DNA of 10,275 nt from an uncultured euryarchaeote (GCA_937897085.1 CALCOR010000137.1:1-10275), one strand, 5' to 3'; positions 1 through 6,919 are shown, counted from the stretch's first letter. Program-made: numbers and translations. The notes: a model not told the origin generated them from the letters alone.

Positions 1-607
1 GGGCAAGGTGATGGTCAACGAGCGCGAACGTGATGCGGTCAGCGACATCATCCTCATCATTGACAGTCGCGCGGTATCCGAGACCGGCCCGGTGAGTCGT
101 AACTCATTGGTCTACGGAACACGGGCGGCGGCCTCGCTGGCGCAGTTCTTCCTGTCACGACGTGACTCGGTGGGACTGGTTGTCTACGGTGATGAGATCG
201 TCAGCGTCGATCGCGACACCGGAAAGAAGCAGCTCTACGTGCTGCTGACGAAACTGGCCGGTGCGATGGCACGCGGCAACACCCCATTGCAAGTCGTCAC
301 CAACCGCATCATGCCGCACATCAACAAGGGAAGCCCGATTATCGTGCTCTCCTGCTTGGAAGATGATGCCACCACCGTCAACGCCATCCGCGACCTGCGC
401 GCCCGTGACTTCGATGTCACCGTTCTCACCCCCTCCAGCCTTGAGTTCGAATTCGACGCCCGACGGCTCGATCGCACCGGATATGAGGTGCTCAAGACCG
501 AGCGGGACATCCTAATCAGCGAACTACGTGGACTCGGCGCGTTCGTGATGGACTGGGAGCCAGACATGCTGCTGTCGACGGCTCTTGCAGGGGCAAGAGG
601 ATTCTGA
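1..607 (+). CDS. DUF58 / vWA-like domain protein, C-terminal part (5' end outside window)
   Basis: The reading frame is open from base 2 and stops at TGA 605-607, leaving about 201 residues. It opens with GKVMVNERERD, matching the DUF58 block usually seen as (W)K.tA..g.LmV.e.ere, followed by the first vWA strand IILIIDSR, so a GTG or ATG at base 8 or 11 would be internal and the true start lies upstream. The rest alternates strands and helices as in a vWA fold: SVGLVVYGDEI, a TPLQVV segment, SPIIVLSCLEDD, FDVTVLTPS. DUF58 proteins commonly sit next to MoxR AAA+ ATPases and are thought to work with them in assembling or activating envelope proteins; that is family knowledge and no MoxR gene is visible here. 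The metal-binding DxSxS motif is not intact (DSRAVSETG), so metal binding is doubtful. Family assignment is fairly sure; cellular role is unknown. Confidence 0.75.
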   Translation, partial: GKVMVNERERDAVSDIILIIDSRAVSETGPVSRNSLVYGTRAAASLAQFFLSRRDSVGLVVYGDEIVSVDRDTGKKQLYVLLTKLAGAMARGNTPLQVVTNRIMPHINKGSPIIVLSCLEDDATTVNAIRDLRARDFDVTVLTPSSLEFEFDARRLDRTGYEVLKTERDILISELRGLGAFVMDWEPDMLLSTALAGARGF

Positions 608-612
608 GGTGA
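606..612 (+). promoter_or_regulatory. Shine-Dalgarno GAGGTGA selecting ATG 618
   Basis: GAGGTGA overlaps the stop codon of the DUF58 gene and lies five bases before ATG 618. It matches the archaeal anti-Shine-Dalgarno and supports ATG 618 over the in-frame TTG 585 and GTG 609. It also suggests that the two genes are translated from one message. Confidence 0.7.
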
Positions 613-617
613 GTAAG

Positions 618-1535
618 ATGGCGATTCCAGGTCAGAGCGGCGAAACGGCGCACCTGTATGAAGGCAAGACCATGCGCTCCGCGCCCCCTAGCCGGAAGAA
701 ACTGGCCGGCCAGATGAGTGGCAGCAAGGATATTCCGAAGGATGCGGTTCCCGACGTGCACATACCGACGTTCGTCGAGAGCCTGTTCGGAGGACCGTTA
801 GTCCCGCGTATGCGCTTCCTGCCCGCAGACAAGATGGTGCAGACGCTGCAGATGCTCTCAGGTGTCGTGATGATCCTGCTCGGGGTGCTCACCTACGTGG
901 TAACCCCAGTGTCCGGTACCCTTTGGTTCGCCTTCTCTGACATGCTGGGTGTCGAGGTTCTAGGTGTCGTGCTACACCTGACCGTCGTGCTTGCTGCACT
1001 CGGTTGTGGCTTCTGGGGAATATTCCAACGCGACGCCCGCTTCCTACTCGCATCCTACGCGCTGTTCATCCTGGTATCGCTCAGGTTCGCTTCCAGCAAG
1101 GTGACTTTCCAGTGGCTGCCGATTGAAGGGGAATTCATTGAGAAGGTGTTGCTGATCATGTATGCGGTCTTCCTGGTGATGTACATGGAGTTGACCAACT
1201 CAGTCATCCGCTTCTCGATGCTCGACACCAGCATCCGCACTGGCGAAGTCTACGTGATGAATGTGAAGAAGGTGCTCAACCGCTACCACATCAGCCTGGT
1301 GATCACCCCGGTCATCGCTGCCGTTGTCGCCTTCCTCACACTGATGATCAATATCGTCATCCCAGCCGTCGTCAGTTTGTTCAGTGAGATAATGGCCACG
1401 CGCCTTCGCGAAAGCGTTGAGTTGACCAGCGTCTACGGAGTTGCACTAGGGACGATGATCGTCTTCCTGATCGTCGCTGCTGTGTTCGGAGCGAACCTGC
1501 CAGCGCGCGTCCAGAAGTTCCGTGAGAGCGCCTGA
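618..1535 (+). CDS. Multi-pass membrane protein of unknown function, partner of the DUF58 gene
   Basis: This 305-residue protein is not one I can assign to a named family. Residues 1-70 are polar, basic and proline-rich (a likely cytoplasmic lead). They are followed by hydrophobic stretches at about 77-97, 112-134, 142-158, 177-195, 225-255 (long enough for one long or two short helices) and 273-294, giving six or seven predicted membrane segments. A charged loop (about 196-222, rich in R, K and D) lies between the fourth and fifth. The C-terminus is short and basic (ARVQKFRESA). It begins 10 bases after the DUF58 stop, so the two are probably co-transcribed. Membrane proteins are often found in MoxR/DUF58 clusters, which makes a shared envelope role reasonable but unproven. 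ATG 618 was chosen for its GAGGTGA leader. Confidence 0.6.
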   Translation: MAIPGQSGETAHLYEGKTMRSAPPSRKKLAGQMSGSKDIPKDAVPDVHIPTFVESLFGGPLVPRMRFLPADKMVQTLQMLSGVVMILLGVLTYVVTPVSGTLWFAFSDMLGVEVLGVVLHLTVVLAALGCGFWGIFQRDARFLLASYALFILVSLRFASSKVTFQWLPIEGEFIEKVLLIMYAVFLVMYMELTNSVIRFSMLDTSIRTGEVYVMNVKKVLNRYHISLVITPVIAAVVAFLTLMINIVIPAVVSLFSEIMATRLRESVELTSVYGVALGTMIVFLIVAAVFGANLPARVQKFRESA

Positions 1536-1554
1536 GGGGCTTATCTCCACTCCG

Positions 1555-2886
1555 TCAAATGAGTAGGTCGAGCCTGCGGGCCAGCCGTTCGAGTGCTTGC
1601 TCAGTCTGCTCTGAAGCAACCGTGTAGCGCAGGGCATGCTCGCTCGATTCGAGCCGGACGAGATCGAGGTCCGATGCATCTGCTGCAGAGCGGATGCTCT
1701 CGCGCACTTCAGCATCCTCACCCACGCCTTCGCCAACGAAACTGAGCAGCGTCACCGGAGGCAGAACCTCGTATTGCGGGGGTTGGGGCAACGCAGACAG
1801 CAGGCGAGCAGCATGCGCCGAGGCGTGCTCAGATACGAGCAGGAGCGCCTCGCCTGGAGACGCCCGCAGAGACCACACCGAGATGCGCGCCTTACCGAGT
1901 GTCTCGGACACCTGCGCCAATGTCGGTGCAACAGACCCGGCTGCTCCCAACTCGATGCGCAACGGCCTCAGTCGCGGCAGACTGCCCACGGCGCGCACAC
2001 GTGGACTCAAGGTGAGCACGGACGGCCCGATGCGGGTACCATCCATACAATCGTCGTGCAGTGGACGCAACCGCAGGGGAATCCCGAGCGAGCGCAGCGG
2101 TTCGACCGCACCTGGATGCAGCATAGGTTCACTGAACAGAGCAAGTTCGACCGCCTCGGTGTACGACAGGTAAGACAGATTTCGCGACGGAAGAGACCAG
2201 CGTGGTGAGAGCGACAGGACTCCCGGCACATCACGCCAGATGGTCACCTCTCGGGCATCAAGAGCAGCCGCGAGGCTGGTCGCCGTCAGGTCCGACCCTC
2301 CTCTTCCAAGCAGCGTGATGTCACCTGATTCACTGAGACCATACCAACCTGTGACCACCGGAATAAAGGATTCAAGATCGAACGTGAGGTCGTCGCGCAA
2401 CCGGTCAACATCGATTACGCCATCCTCTCCGCTTCCCTCAATGTGGATACCGATCTCCTCCGACCAGGCAGGATGGCAGCGGATGCCGCTGTCCTCCAAC
2501 ATGCTGCACACCGCCAATGAGCTGAGTCGCTCACCGCTGGAGAGTACCTGTGCGCGGGTGGAATCGGATGGTGTGTCGGAATGACTGCGGAGATGCGAGT
2601 TGAGGGTGCTCAGCGTCTGCTTGAACCGGGCACCCCATGGTCCGCTCGCAGTCTCAGGCGCCGCTTCGAGATGAGTCAGTTCGATAGCGGCCGTGAACGC
2701 GTCGATGTTCGCTGCCTCACCGCAATCGAGTTGGTTGAGCAGGCGGTCGGTCACGCCATGGAAGGCAGAGACCACCAGAACCTGTTGAGAGGTGGAGTCG
2801 GCCACCCGCCGCACGATGGCAATGAGATCCTCTCGCCGCACGAGACAGGACCCGCCGAACTTGTGCACCTCCGCAGATTCCTTCAC
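1555..2886 (-). CDS. lysC: Aspartate kinase (aspartokinase) with C-terminal ACT-like region
   Basis: It phosphorylates aspartate to 4-phospho-aspartate, the first step to aspartate semialdehyde, which feeds lysine, threonine and methionine synthesis and, in archaea with the ADH route, aromatic synthesis. With GTG 2886 as start (443 residues) the kinase motifs are KFGGS at 9-13, VSAFHGVTD at 39-47, SSGE at 116-119, GRGGSDLTA at 195-203, WRDVPG at 217-222 and SYTEAVELA at 241-249. Residues from about 309 look like two ACT-type repeats (about 309-367 and 377-443), the usual site of amino-acid feedback. No homoserine dehydrogenase domain follows. It is the last gene of the aromatic operon. GTG 2886 overlaps the chorismate synthase stop as GTGA and has GGGTGGTC three bases upstream; GTG 2895 in frame would add three residues. 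Odd points: KFGGSC replaces the usual KFGGTS, and WRDVPGVLSLSPR replaces the usual W(T)D(V)(x)GVY(x)(x)DPR. Confidence 0.9.
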   Translation of the reverse strand: MKESAEVHKFGGSCLVRREDLIAIVRRVADSTSQQVLVVSAFHGVTDRLLNQLDCGEAANIDAFTAAIELTHLEAAPETASGPWGARFKQTLSTLNSHLRSHSDTPSDSTRAQVLSSGERLSSLAVCSMLEDSGIRCHPAWSEEIGIHIEGSGEDGVIDVDRLRDDLTFDLESFIPVVTGWYGLSESGDITLLGRGGSDLTATSLAAALDAREVTIWRDVPGVLSLSPRWSLPSRNLSYLSYTEAVELALFSEPMLHPGAVEPLRSLGIPLRLRPLHDDCMDGTRIGPSVLTLSPRVRAVGSLPRLRPLRIELGAAGSVAPTLAQVSETLGKARISVWSLRASPGEALLLVSEHASAHAARLLSALPQPPQYEVLPPVTLLSFVGEGVGEDAEVRESIRSAADASDLDLVRLESSEHALRYTVASEQTEQALERLARRLDLLI

Positions 2887-3962
2887 ATCGACCACCCCCC
2901 ACGTAGAGAGAGATCACACAACACGAGCCTCGCCGTCGCTTCAACGACCGCTACCGCTCGCGGAGCGAGGACCGGGTCATGTCGGCCCCCGACCACCAGG
3001 GGCTTGGGCTCATCTTCCTCCAGATGCAGGGTCACCTGCTCCTGTGGTATGCTGCTGGGTGGCTTGAAATGCAATTTCACGAACAGATCCGCCCCTGTAG
3101 CCAACCCCCCGAGCGCTCCATCTGCTCGCTCTCCCGCTGGCCTAGGTCCAGATTCAGTAGCCACCCATGGATCGTTGTGCTCGCTACCGCGCATCCTAGA
3201 GGCGTGAGCACCGCGACCGAATTCGACCGCGCGCGCTCCTGGGATGGCCATCAGGGCGTGGGCAAGCGCAGGCTCAAGACCGGCGAACCACGGTTCGCCG
3301 AATCCAAGCGGGAGTCCTGAGATGCGCAGTTCGACGCTGCTGCCTACCGAATCTCGCTGCTTGCGCACCTGTTCGACGAACTCCACCATCTTCTGTGCCG
3401 CGTCTGCATCGCGGCAGCGGATGCGCGCGTACTCATCGCCTGCGCCTGCTGGACAATGCTCGATCCCCTGCGCCTCGATGTCACCTACCGTGGAAGTGTG
3501 CGCCTCGATGCTGTCGACTCCGAGGGTCTCAGCGAGTGGGCGACAGATGCTGGCGGCAGCGACCAGTCCCGCGGTCAACCGCCCGGAGTGGCTACCCCCG
3601 CCGCGCGGGTCTGAACTTCCTTCGGAACGTGTGATCTCGGGAAGGTCAGCGTGGCCTGGTCGTGGATGCTCGGGCAAGAAGTCGTAGTCCGAGGAGCGAG
3701 CGTCGCGGTTGCGGATGAGAATCAGGATGGGCCAACCGGTGGCACGACCTTCGTAGACCCCTGACAACAGTTCACAATCGTCGGTCTCCTGCCGCTTCGA
3801 AGCAAGTGGGCCTCCGGGGCTGCGCGCCGCCATATCCTGAGCCAATACGTCCATGTCGATCGGAGTGCCTGCAGGGAGTCCCTCGAGCAGAGCTCCGACA
3901 GCAGCTCCATGACTCTCTCCGAACAGAGTGATCGAGAGTGCTTCTCCCATCCGCATGCTCAT
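2883..3962 (-). CDS. aroC: Chorismate synthase
   Basis: It converts 5-enolpyruvylshikimate-3-phosphate to chorismate using reduced FMN, the last common step of aromatic synthesis, in the cytoplasm. The 359-residue length is normal. Family landmarks, counted from ATG 3962, are FGESHG at 14-19, RPGHAD at 101-106, RGGGSHSGRLTA at 120-131, SEHNDPW at 260-266, GALGGLATG at 282-290, KPPSSIPQ at 300-307 and GRHDPVLAPRAV at 326-337. The GGG.HSGRLTA form resembles the GGGHFSGRLTA version seen in many archaea and Gram-positive bacteria rather than the RSSARET form of proteobacteria. ATG 3962 is preferred over TTG 3974 because GGGTGAT lies directly upstream and because MGEALSITLFGESHG then sits at the usual N-terminus. 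It lies 21 bases after the shikimate kinase stop, and its own stop overlaps the aspartate kinase start. Confidence 0.97.
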   Translation of the reverse strand: MSMRMGEALSITLFGESHGAAVGALLEGLPAGTPIDMDVLAQDMAARSPGGPLASKRQETDDCELLSGVYEGRATGWPILILIRNRDARSSDYDFLPEHPRPGHADLPEITRSEGSSDPRGGGSHSGRLTAGLVAAASICRPLAETLGVDSIEAHTSTVGDIEAQGIEHCPAGAGDEYARIRCRDADAAQKMVEFVEQVRKQRDSVGSSVELRISGLPLGFGEPWFAGLEPALAHALMAIPGARAVEFGRGAHASRMRGSEHNDPWVATESGPRPAGERADGALGGLATGADLFVKLHFKPPSSIPQEQVTLHLEEDEPKPLVVGGRHDPVLAPRAVAVVEATARLVLCDLSLRGGWSM

Positions 3963-3965
3963 GTA

Positions 3966-3972
3966 ATCACCC
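3966..3972 (-). promoter_or_regulatory. Shine-Dalgarno GGGTGAT selecting ATG 3962 of chorismate synthase
   Basis: On the minus strand GGGTGAT ends three bases before ATG 3962. It overlaps the longer in-frame TTG start at 3974, which would otherwise have to translate through it. It decides the start of chorismate synthase. Confidence 0.75.
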
Positions 3973-3983
3973 AACCGAGCTGA

Positions 3984-4838
3984 TCATCCAGACCAGACTC
4001 TCGTCTCGATGAACTCGATACCACGCTGCTCAAAGGTTACCTCGATGCGGCGGACAGTAGTTGGATTGATGCTGGGAATGAAACTGACGATTGCCGGTCC
4101 TGAACCGCTGATTCCTGCGGCTCGCGCGCCCCAGACCATCATGTCATTCGCTAATCGGCGACCGGGGCCATCAGCGAGCGCGGTGGCCACTGCACGGCCG
4201 TTCAGGGTCATGGCGAGCAAGAGATCTTCCTGTTCAATGGCGTTCACGGCTGCTTGGAACTGTTCGGAAGCCAATGCGAACCTCTCAGGGACCGGCAGCA
4301 ACTCCCGGTCTCCACGCAGGGCGATGATCACAACCCACTCATCCGGCACTGGAAACTCGCCTTCCAAGAGGACTCCCTGACCTGCTGGAATATTGGGGTC
4401 GACGACCTTCCAACCAGGAGTCAGAGCCGCCCAAGAATCATCGACGCTGCCGGTGAGCGAGACCCCGGCTGTGAGTTGCGCCCGTGAGGCGAGATCCACT
4501 ATGTCAGAATCTTGTAATTCGACTTCAGTAGCCTGCATCAACGCCCTTATCGCCGCCACTGAAAGAGCGGCCGAACTCTTCAATCCCACTCCGGTCGGGA
4601 CGTCACTGCGCACCTGCCAGAACAGATACCTCGCCGGACGGGTAAGTCCGGCATCCTCCCAGACGGCGACCGTGTGCTCGAGCAGGTTCGATGGGTCTTC
4701 GGGCATGTTGTTTGGCTCGTCATCACGCAACCGCACTTTTGTCGAGAGCTCCAGGCCGAGGCTGGACCCATATCCCGCCCCCAGGGCATGCAGAAGGGTG
4801 CAAGCGCCATGCGCCGCACCTTGGCCCAGTACAGCCAT
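3984..4838 (-). CDS. aroK: Archaeal shikimate kinase (GHMP kinase family)
   Basis: It phosphorylates shikimate to shikimate 3-phosphate with ATP. Archaea use a GHMP-family enzyme here, unrelated to bacterial P-loop AroK. Counted from ATG 4838 (284 residues), the GHMP phosphate-binding motif is VPTGVGLKSSAALSVA at about 84-99, the N-terminal segment GQGAAHGACTLLHAL at 5-19 matches the A.GA.TvlNAla start of the archaeal family, GSVDDSWAAL lies around 133-142, and the third GHMP motif AAGISGSGPAIVSF is near 243-256. Homoserine kinase is the main alternative in this fold, but the GLKSSAA motif, the N-terminus and the placement between DHQ synthase II and chorismate synthase favour shikimate kinase. 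ATG 4838 follows the DHQ synthase stop by one base and has GAGGAG seven bases upstream; TTG 4853 in frame is less likely. Confidence 0.88.
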   Translation of the reverse strand: MAVLGQGAAHGACTLLHALGAGYGSSLGLELSTKVRLRDDEPNNMPEDPSNLLEHTVAVWEDAGLTRPARYLFWQVRSDVPTGVGLKSSAALSVAAIRALMQATEVELQDSDIVDLASRAQLTAGVSLTGSVDDSWAALTPGWKVVDPNIPAGQGVLLEGEFPVPDEWVVIIALRGDRELLPVPERFALASEQFQAAVNAIEQEDLLLAMTLNGRAVATALADGPGRRLANDMMVWGARAAGISGSGPAIVSFIPSINPTTVRRIEVTFEQRGIEFIETRVWSG

Positions 4839-4839
4839 C

Positions 4840-5895
4840 TCAACGCTCCTCAACCCGCTGTTCTATTGGTTGACCTATGTGTCTGCCGGCTACGCCGGCA
4901 CTTCCGAGTAGACGTATGCCTGCCTCGACATCTGTCACCGAGATTGCAGTTCCATCTTCAGCAACGAGCCGGACGGTCTCCGCCTGCTGGGCGAACAACT
5001 GACCTTCGATTCCACCATCCGTGATGAAGCGTAGCAGGAGCATCGGTCTCTGCTCAATCTTCAGTCGCCCCACCGCCACTGGTCGGCATCCCATCGAGGA
5101 GACTACCAGTACCTCTTCCCCGGCGGCCAATTCGCACAGGTATCGGGTGCTTCCATCGGCGAGCAGGGTGTACGCATGCACTGGACCGGCGTTGACGCGG
5201 AACGGTCGCGGCGGGACAAATGCTGACTCAAGTGTCTCCCCATGCACCAAACAGAGCGCGTTGACGCTGGAGCCGACCAAGATCCCTTCACCCACTTCGA
5301 GCAGTTGCACCAGATCGACGCAGACGCGATCTGCCACTCCAGAGACTTCGACCGAGGTGATGGTCACGGATTCGAGCAGCACCTCTTGATCGCGTGGGTC
5401 TGACGCCCTCTCCTCGGCTCCAGTGAGCGCGGCCAGACGTTCGGCCGCCAGCCGCTCACCCTCCGCCCACAGAGCATCGTCGGAGGGAAGCAGTAGTGCA
5501 TCCACGCCGCGCTGGAGTGCGAACGCCGCGCCCTGCAATTGTGCCAATTCATCGACCGCAGCCGCAATCCGGGTAGGGCTTCCTTCGGCTGCAGCGACCA
5601 GATTCTCGAGCGGTATCATCGTCCAGTCGCTACAGGTGAGCAGGATCCAGTCAACCATGCCGACCAGCGCTCGCGCCGCCTGCTGACCATCGGCATCATC
5701 GATGAGCACATGCGCACCGCGAATCTGTCCCTCAGCATCTGCCAGGCTGCCGTCATCGGCAGCGAACAGCAGGAGTGGGCCACCATCGCCAAGTGCCCAA
5801 TCGGGCACCTCGTCAACTGAACGACAGAGCAGCAGGTCCGCCGGGCGTGATTCATTGATGTCGGCATCACCTGCGACGCTCAACCAGAGCTGCAC
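4840..5895 (-). CDS. aroB': 3-dehydroquinate synthase II (archaeal type)
   Basis: It converts 2-amino-3,7-dideoxy-D-threo-hept-6-ulosonate (ADH) to 3-dehydroquinate by oxidative deamination and cyclisation with NAD, replacing the bacterial DAHP-dependent AroB. The 351 residues fit the family (about 330-390). The C-terminal half carries its most conserved run: RVCVDLVQLLEVGEGILVGS around 188-207, LVHGETLES around 214-222, RPFRVNAGPVHAYTLL around 228-243, TRYLCELAAGEEVLVV around 248-263 and VGRLKIEQRPMLLLRF around 273-288. The N-terminal half (DWTMIPLENLVAAA near 89-102) is more divergent, as is usual. GTG 5895 is preceded by GAGGTGAT with a four-base spacer, and the gene starts 13 bases after the ADH synthase stop. 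It is the second gene of the operon and uses the product of the first. Confidence 0.95.
   Translation of the reverse strand: MQLWLSVAGDADINESRPADLLLCRSVDEVPDWALGDGGPLLLFAADDGSLADAEGQIRGAHVLIDDADGQQAARALVGMVDWILLTCSDWTMIPLENLVAAAEGSPTRIAAAVDELAQLQGAAFALQRGVDALLLPSDDALWAEGERLAAERLAALTGAEERASDPRDQEVLLESVTITSVEVSGVADRVCVDLVQLLEVGEGILVGSSVNALCLVHGETLESAFVPPRPFRVNAGPVHAYTLLADGSTRYLCELAAGEEVLVVSSMGCRPVAVGRLKIEQRPMLLLRFITDGGIEGQLFAQQAETVRLVAEDGTAISVTDVEAGIRLLGSAGVAGRHIGQPIEQRVEER
4846..4851 (-). promoter_or_regulatory. Shine-Dalgarno GAGGAG inside the end of DHQ synthase, selecting ATG 4838
   Basis: GAGGAG encodes part of the last codons of the upstream gene (Val-Glu-Glu-Arg-stop) and sits seven bases before ATG 4838. 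It supports ATG 4838 and implies translational coupling of DHQ synthase II and shikimate kinase. Confidence 0.7.
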
Positions 5896-5899
5896 TCAC

Positions 5900-5907
5900 A
5901 TCACCTC
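5900..5907 (-). promoter_or_regulatory. Shine-Dalgarno GAGGTGAT for the GTG 5895 start
   Basis: A full-length GAGGTGAT fills most of the 13-base gap between ADH synthase and DHQ synthase II, four bases from GTG 5895. It is the best ribosome binding site in the window and confirms a non-ATG start. Confidence 0.85.
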
Positions 5908-5908
5908 A

Positions 5909-6877
5909 TCAGTCATCGGATTCATCAGACTGTTCGCCAGAGTCGCCGAACCTCTCCATGAACCCCTCCCTGAGTTTGCCGACAACATTCGACGGGCCTT
6001 CTGAGCGGGACTGCATCAACTCCTCCAGAATGCCTGGATCCTGATATTTCGATAGTGGGTCCATCGCCTGGTTGAGGCGCATGACGCGCTCGGCAGGGTT
6101 GCCATCAGCGAACACGTTCCGCCCGATGCAGGTACCAGCAGCACCGGCATAGCGGCAGGCGTCGTGGACCATCACCAGCACGTCGGAGAAGTCGTCCGTG
6201 TACGGACCACCGGCCACCAGCACAGGAATAGGGACACATGAGGAGACCTGACGGAACGATTCCATGCTGCCCGTCCATGGCACCTTGACGACATCGCATC
6301 CCAACTCCCACCCCAGTCGAGCTGCGTGAGCAACTCCCTTGGTCTCATCATCGGGGTCCGGGCTCAGGTTTGGCCCGCGAGGATAGATCATCCCGAGCAG
6401 CGGCATGTCATGCTCACGGCAGGCTTCGGCAACGTCTCCGAGAGCTTGGATCATCTCGTTCTCCTGTGGATCTCCGAGATTCACCTGCACGCTCACAGCC
6501 TTGGCACAGCGTTCCACTGCACCCCATACCAAGGTGTCTGCATCCCCCGCCAGCACCTTCCAATCCGCATGTTCACCACCGTGCACAGTCGAGGCAGACA
6601 GGTGCATCACCCATCCGCCAGACCATTCCTGGGGTACCTCGATGTGGTCGATGACGCCGCGGTGAGCGACGATCGCATCTGCCATGATGCCATCTGAGCC
6701 GGTGAGTGAGTTCACCAACTTCTGCATATCTTCAAGCCCCGCCACGGGCCACTTTGACACGCCGTGGTCAGCGGCAACCCAGATTCCGTGGCCGTTCGGA
6801 AGCAGGCTTTCCAGCAGGGTCTGTTTGTCACCGCGCAGGTCGCCATCGTCCCAGTCGGCCCACTCATCAGAATCCAA
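5909..6877 (-). CDS. aroA': 2-amino-3,7-dideoxy-D-threo-hept-6-ulosonate (ADH) synthase, class I aldolase-like
   Basis: It condenses aspartate semialdehyde with 6-deoxy-5-ketofructose 1-phosphate to give ADH, the first committed step of the archaeal aromatic pathway. The fold is that of archaeal class I fructose-bisphosphate aldolases. Landmarks in the 322 residues are VAADHGVS at 34-41 (Asp37), MHLSAST at 91-97, AVSVQVNLG at 127-135, MPLLGMIYPRG at 158-168 (Tyr165), AHAARLGWELGCDVVKVPWTG at 183-203 (Lys198, the expected Schiff-base lysine), PVLVAGGP at 218-225 and AGAAGTCIGRNVFA at 244-257. A true fructose-bisphosphate aldolase is the alternative, but the DHQ synthase II gene directly downstream settles the role with good confidence. 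TTG 6877 is supported by GAGGTGGA three bases upstream. Compared with M. jannaschii ADH synthase, it has extra length at both ends, including an acidic tail (GDSGEQSDESDD). Confidence 0.9.
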   Translation of the reverse strand: MDSDEWADWDDGDLRGDKQTLLESLLPNGHGIWVAADHGVSKWPVAGLEDMQKLVNSLTGSDGIMADAIVAHRGVIDHIEVPQEWSGGWVMHLSASTVHGGEHADWKVLAGDADTLVWGAVERCAKAVSVQVNLGDPQENEMIQALGDVAEACREHDMPLLGMIYPRGPNLSPDPDDETKGVAHAARLGWELGCDVVKVPWTGSMESFRQVSSCVPIPVLVAGGPYTDDFSDVLVMVHDACRYAGAAGTCIGRNVFADGNPAERVMRLNQAMDPLSKYQDPGILEELMQSRSEGPSNVVGKLREGFMERFGDSGEQSDESDD

Positions 6878-6880
6878 ACT

Positions 6881-6888
6881 TCCACCTC
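6881..6888 (-). promoter_or_regulatory. Shine-Dalgarno GAGGTGGA for the TTG 6877 start
   Basis: GAGGTGGA ends three bases before TTG 6877, one mismatch from GAGGTGAT. No ATG or GTG with a comparable leader precedes the conserved aldolase region, so this site supports TTG as initiator. Confidence 0.75.
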
Positions 6889-6909
6889 GGACTGGATATG
6901 CTGGGAGCA

Positions 6910-6919
6910 GCGGTTAATT
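6910..6919 (-). promoter_or_regulatory. Possible TATA-like element of the aromatic operon
   Basis: The 80-base gap between endonuclease IV and ADH synthase is GC-rich except for CAATTAACCG on the minus strand. If this acted as a TATA box, transcription would begin about 26 bases on, just ahead of the Shine-Dalgarno at 6881-6888. The match is weak, so the operon might instead be read through from the regulator and endonuclease genes. Confidence 0.25.

Noticed and set aside
1636..2208. Open frame on the plus strand (190 codons) opposite aspartate kinase
   Set aside because: Composition is Arg/Gln/His-rich and typical of an antisense shadow in GC-rich DNA; no motif or ribosome binding site.
2581..3207. 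Long open frame on the plus strand (208 codons) across the aspartate kinase / chorismate synthase junction
   Set aside because: It lies opposite two well-supported enzymes, spans their junction, and its translation is Arg/Ser/Pro-rich low-complexity sequence with no recognisable motif.
3984..4838. Homoserine kinase as an alternative identity of the GHMP kinase
   Set aside because: The GLKSSAA motif, the archaeal shikimate-kinase-like N-terminus and the position between DHQ synthase II and chorismate synthase favour shikimate kinase.
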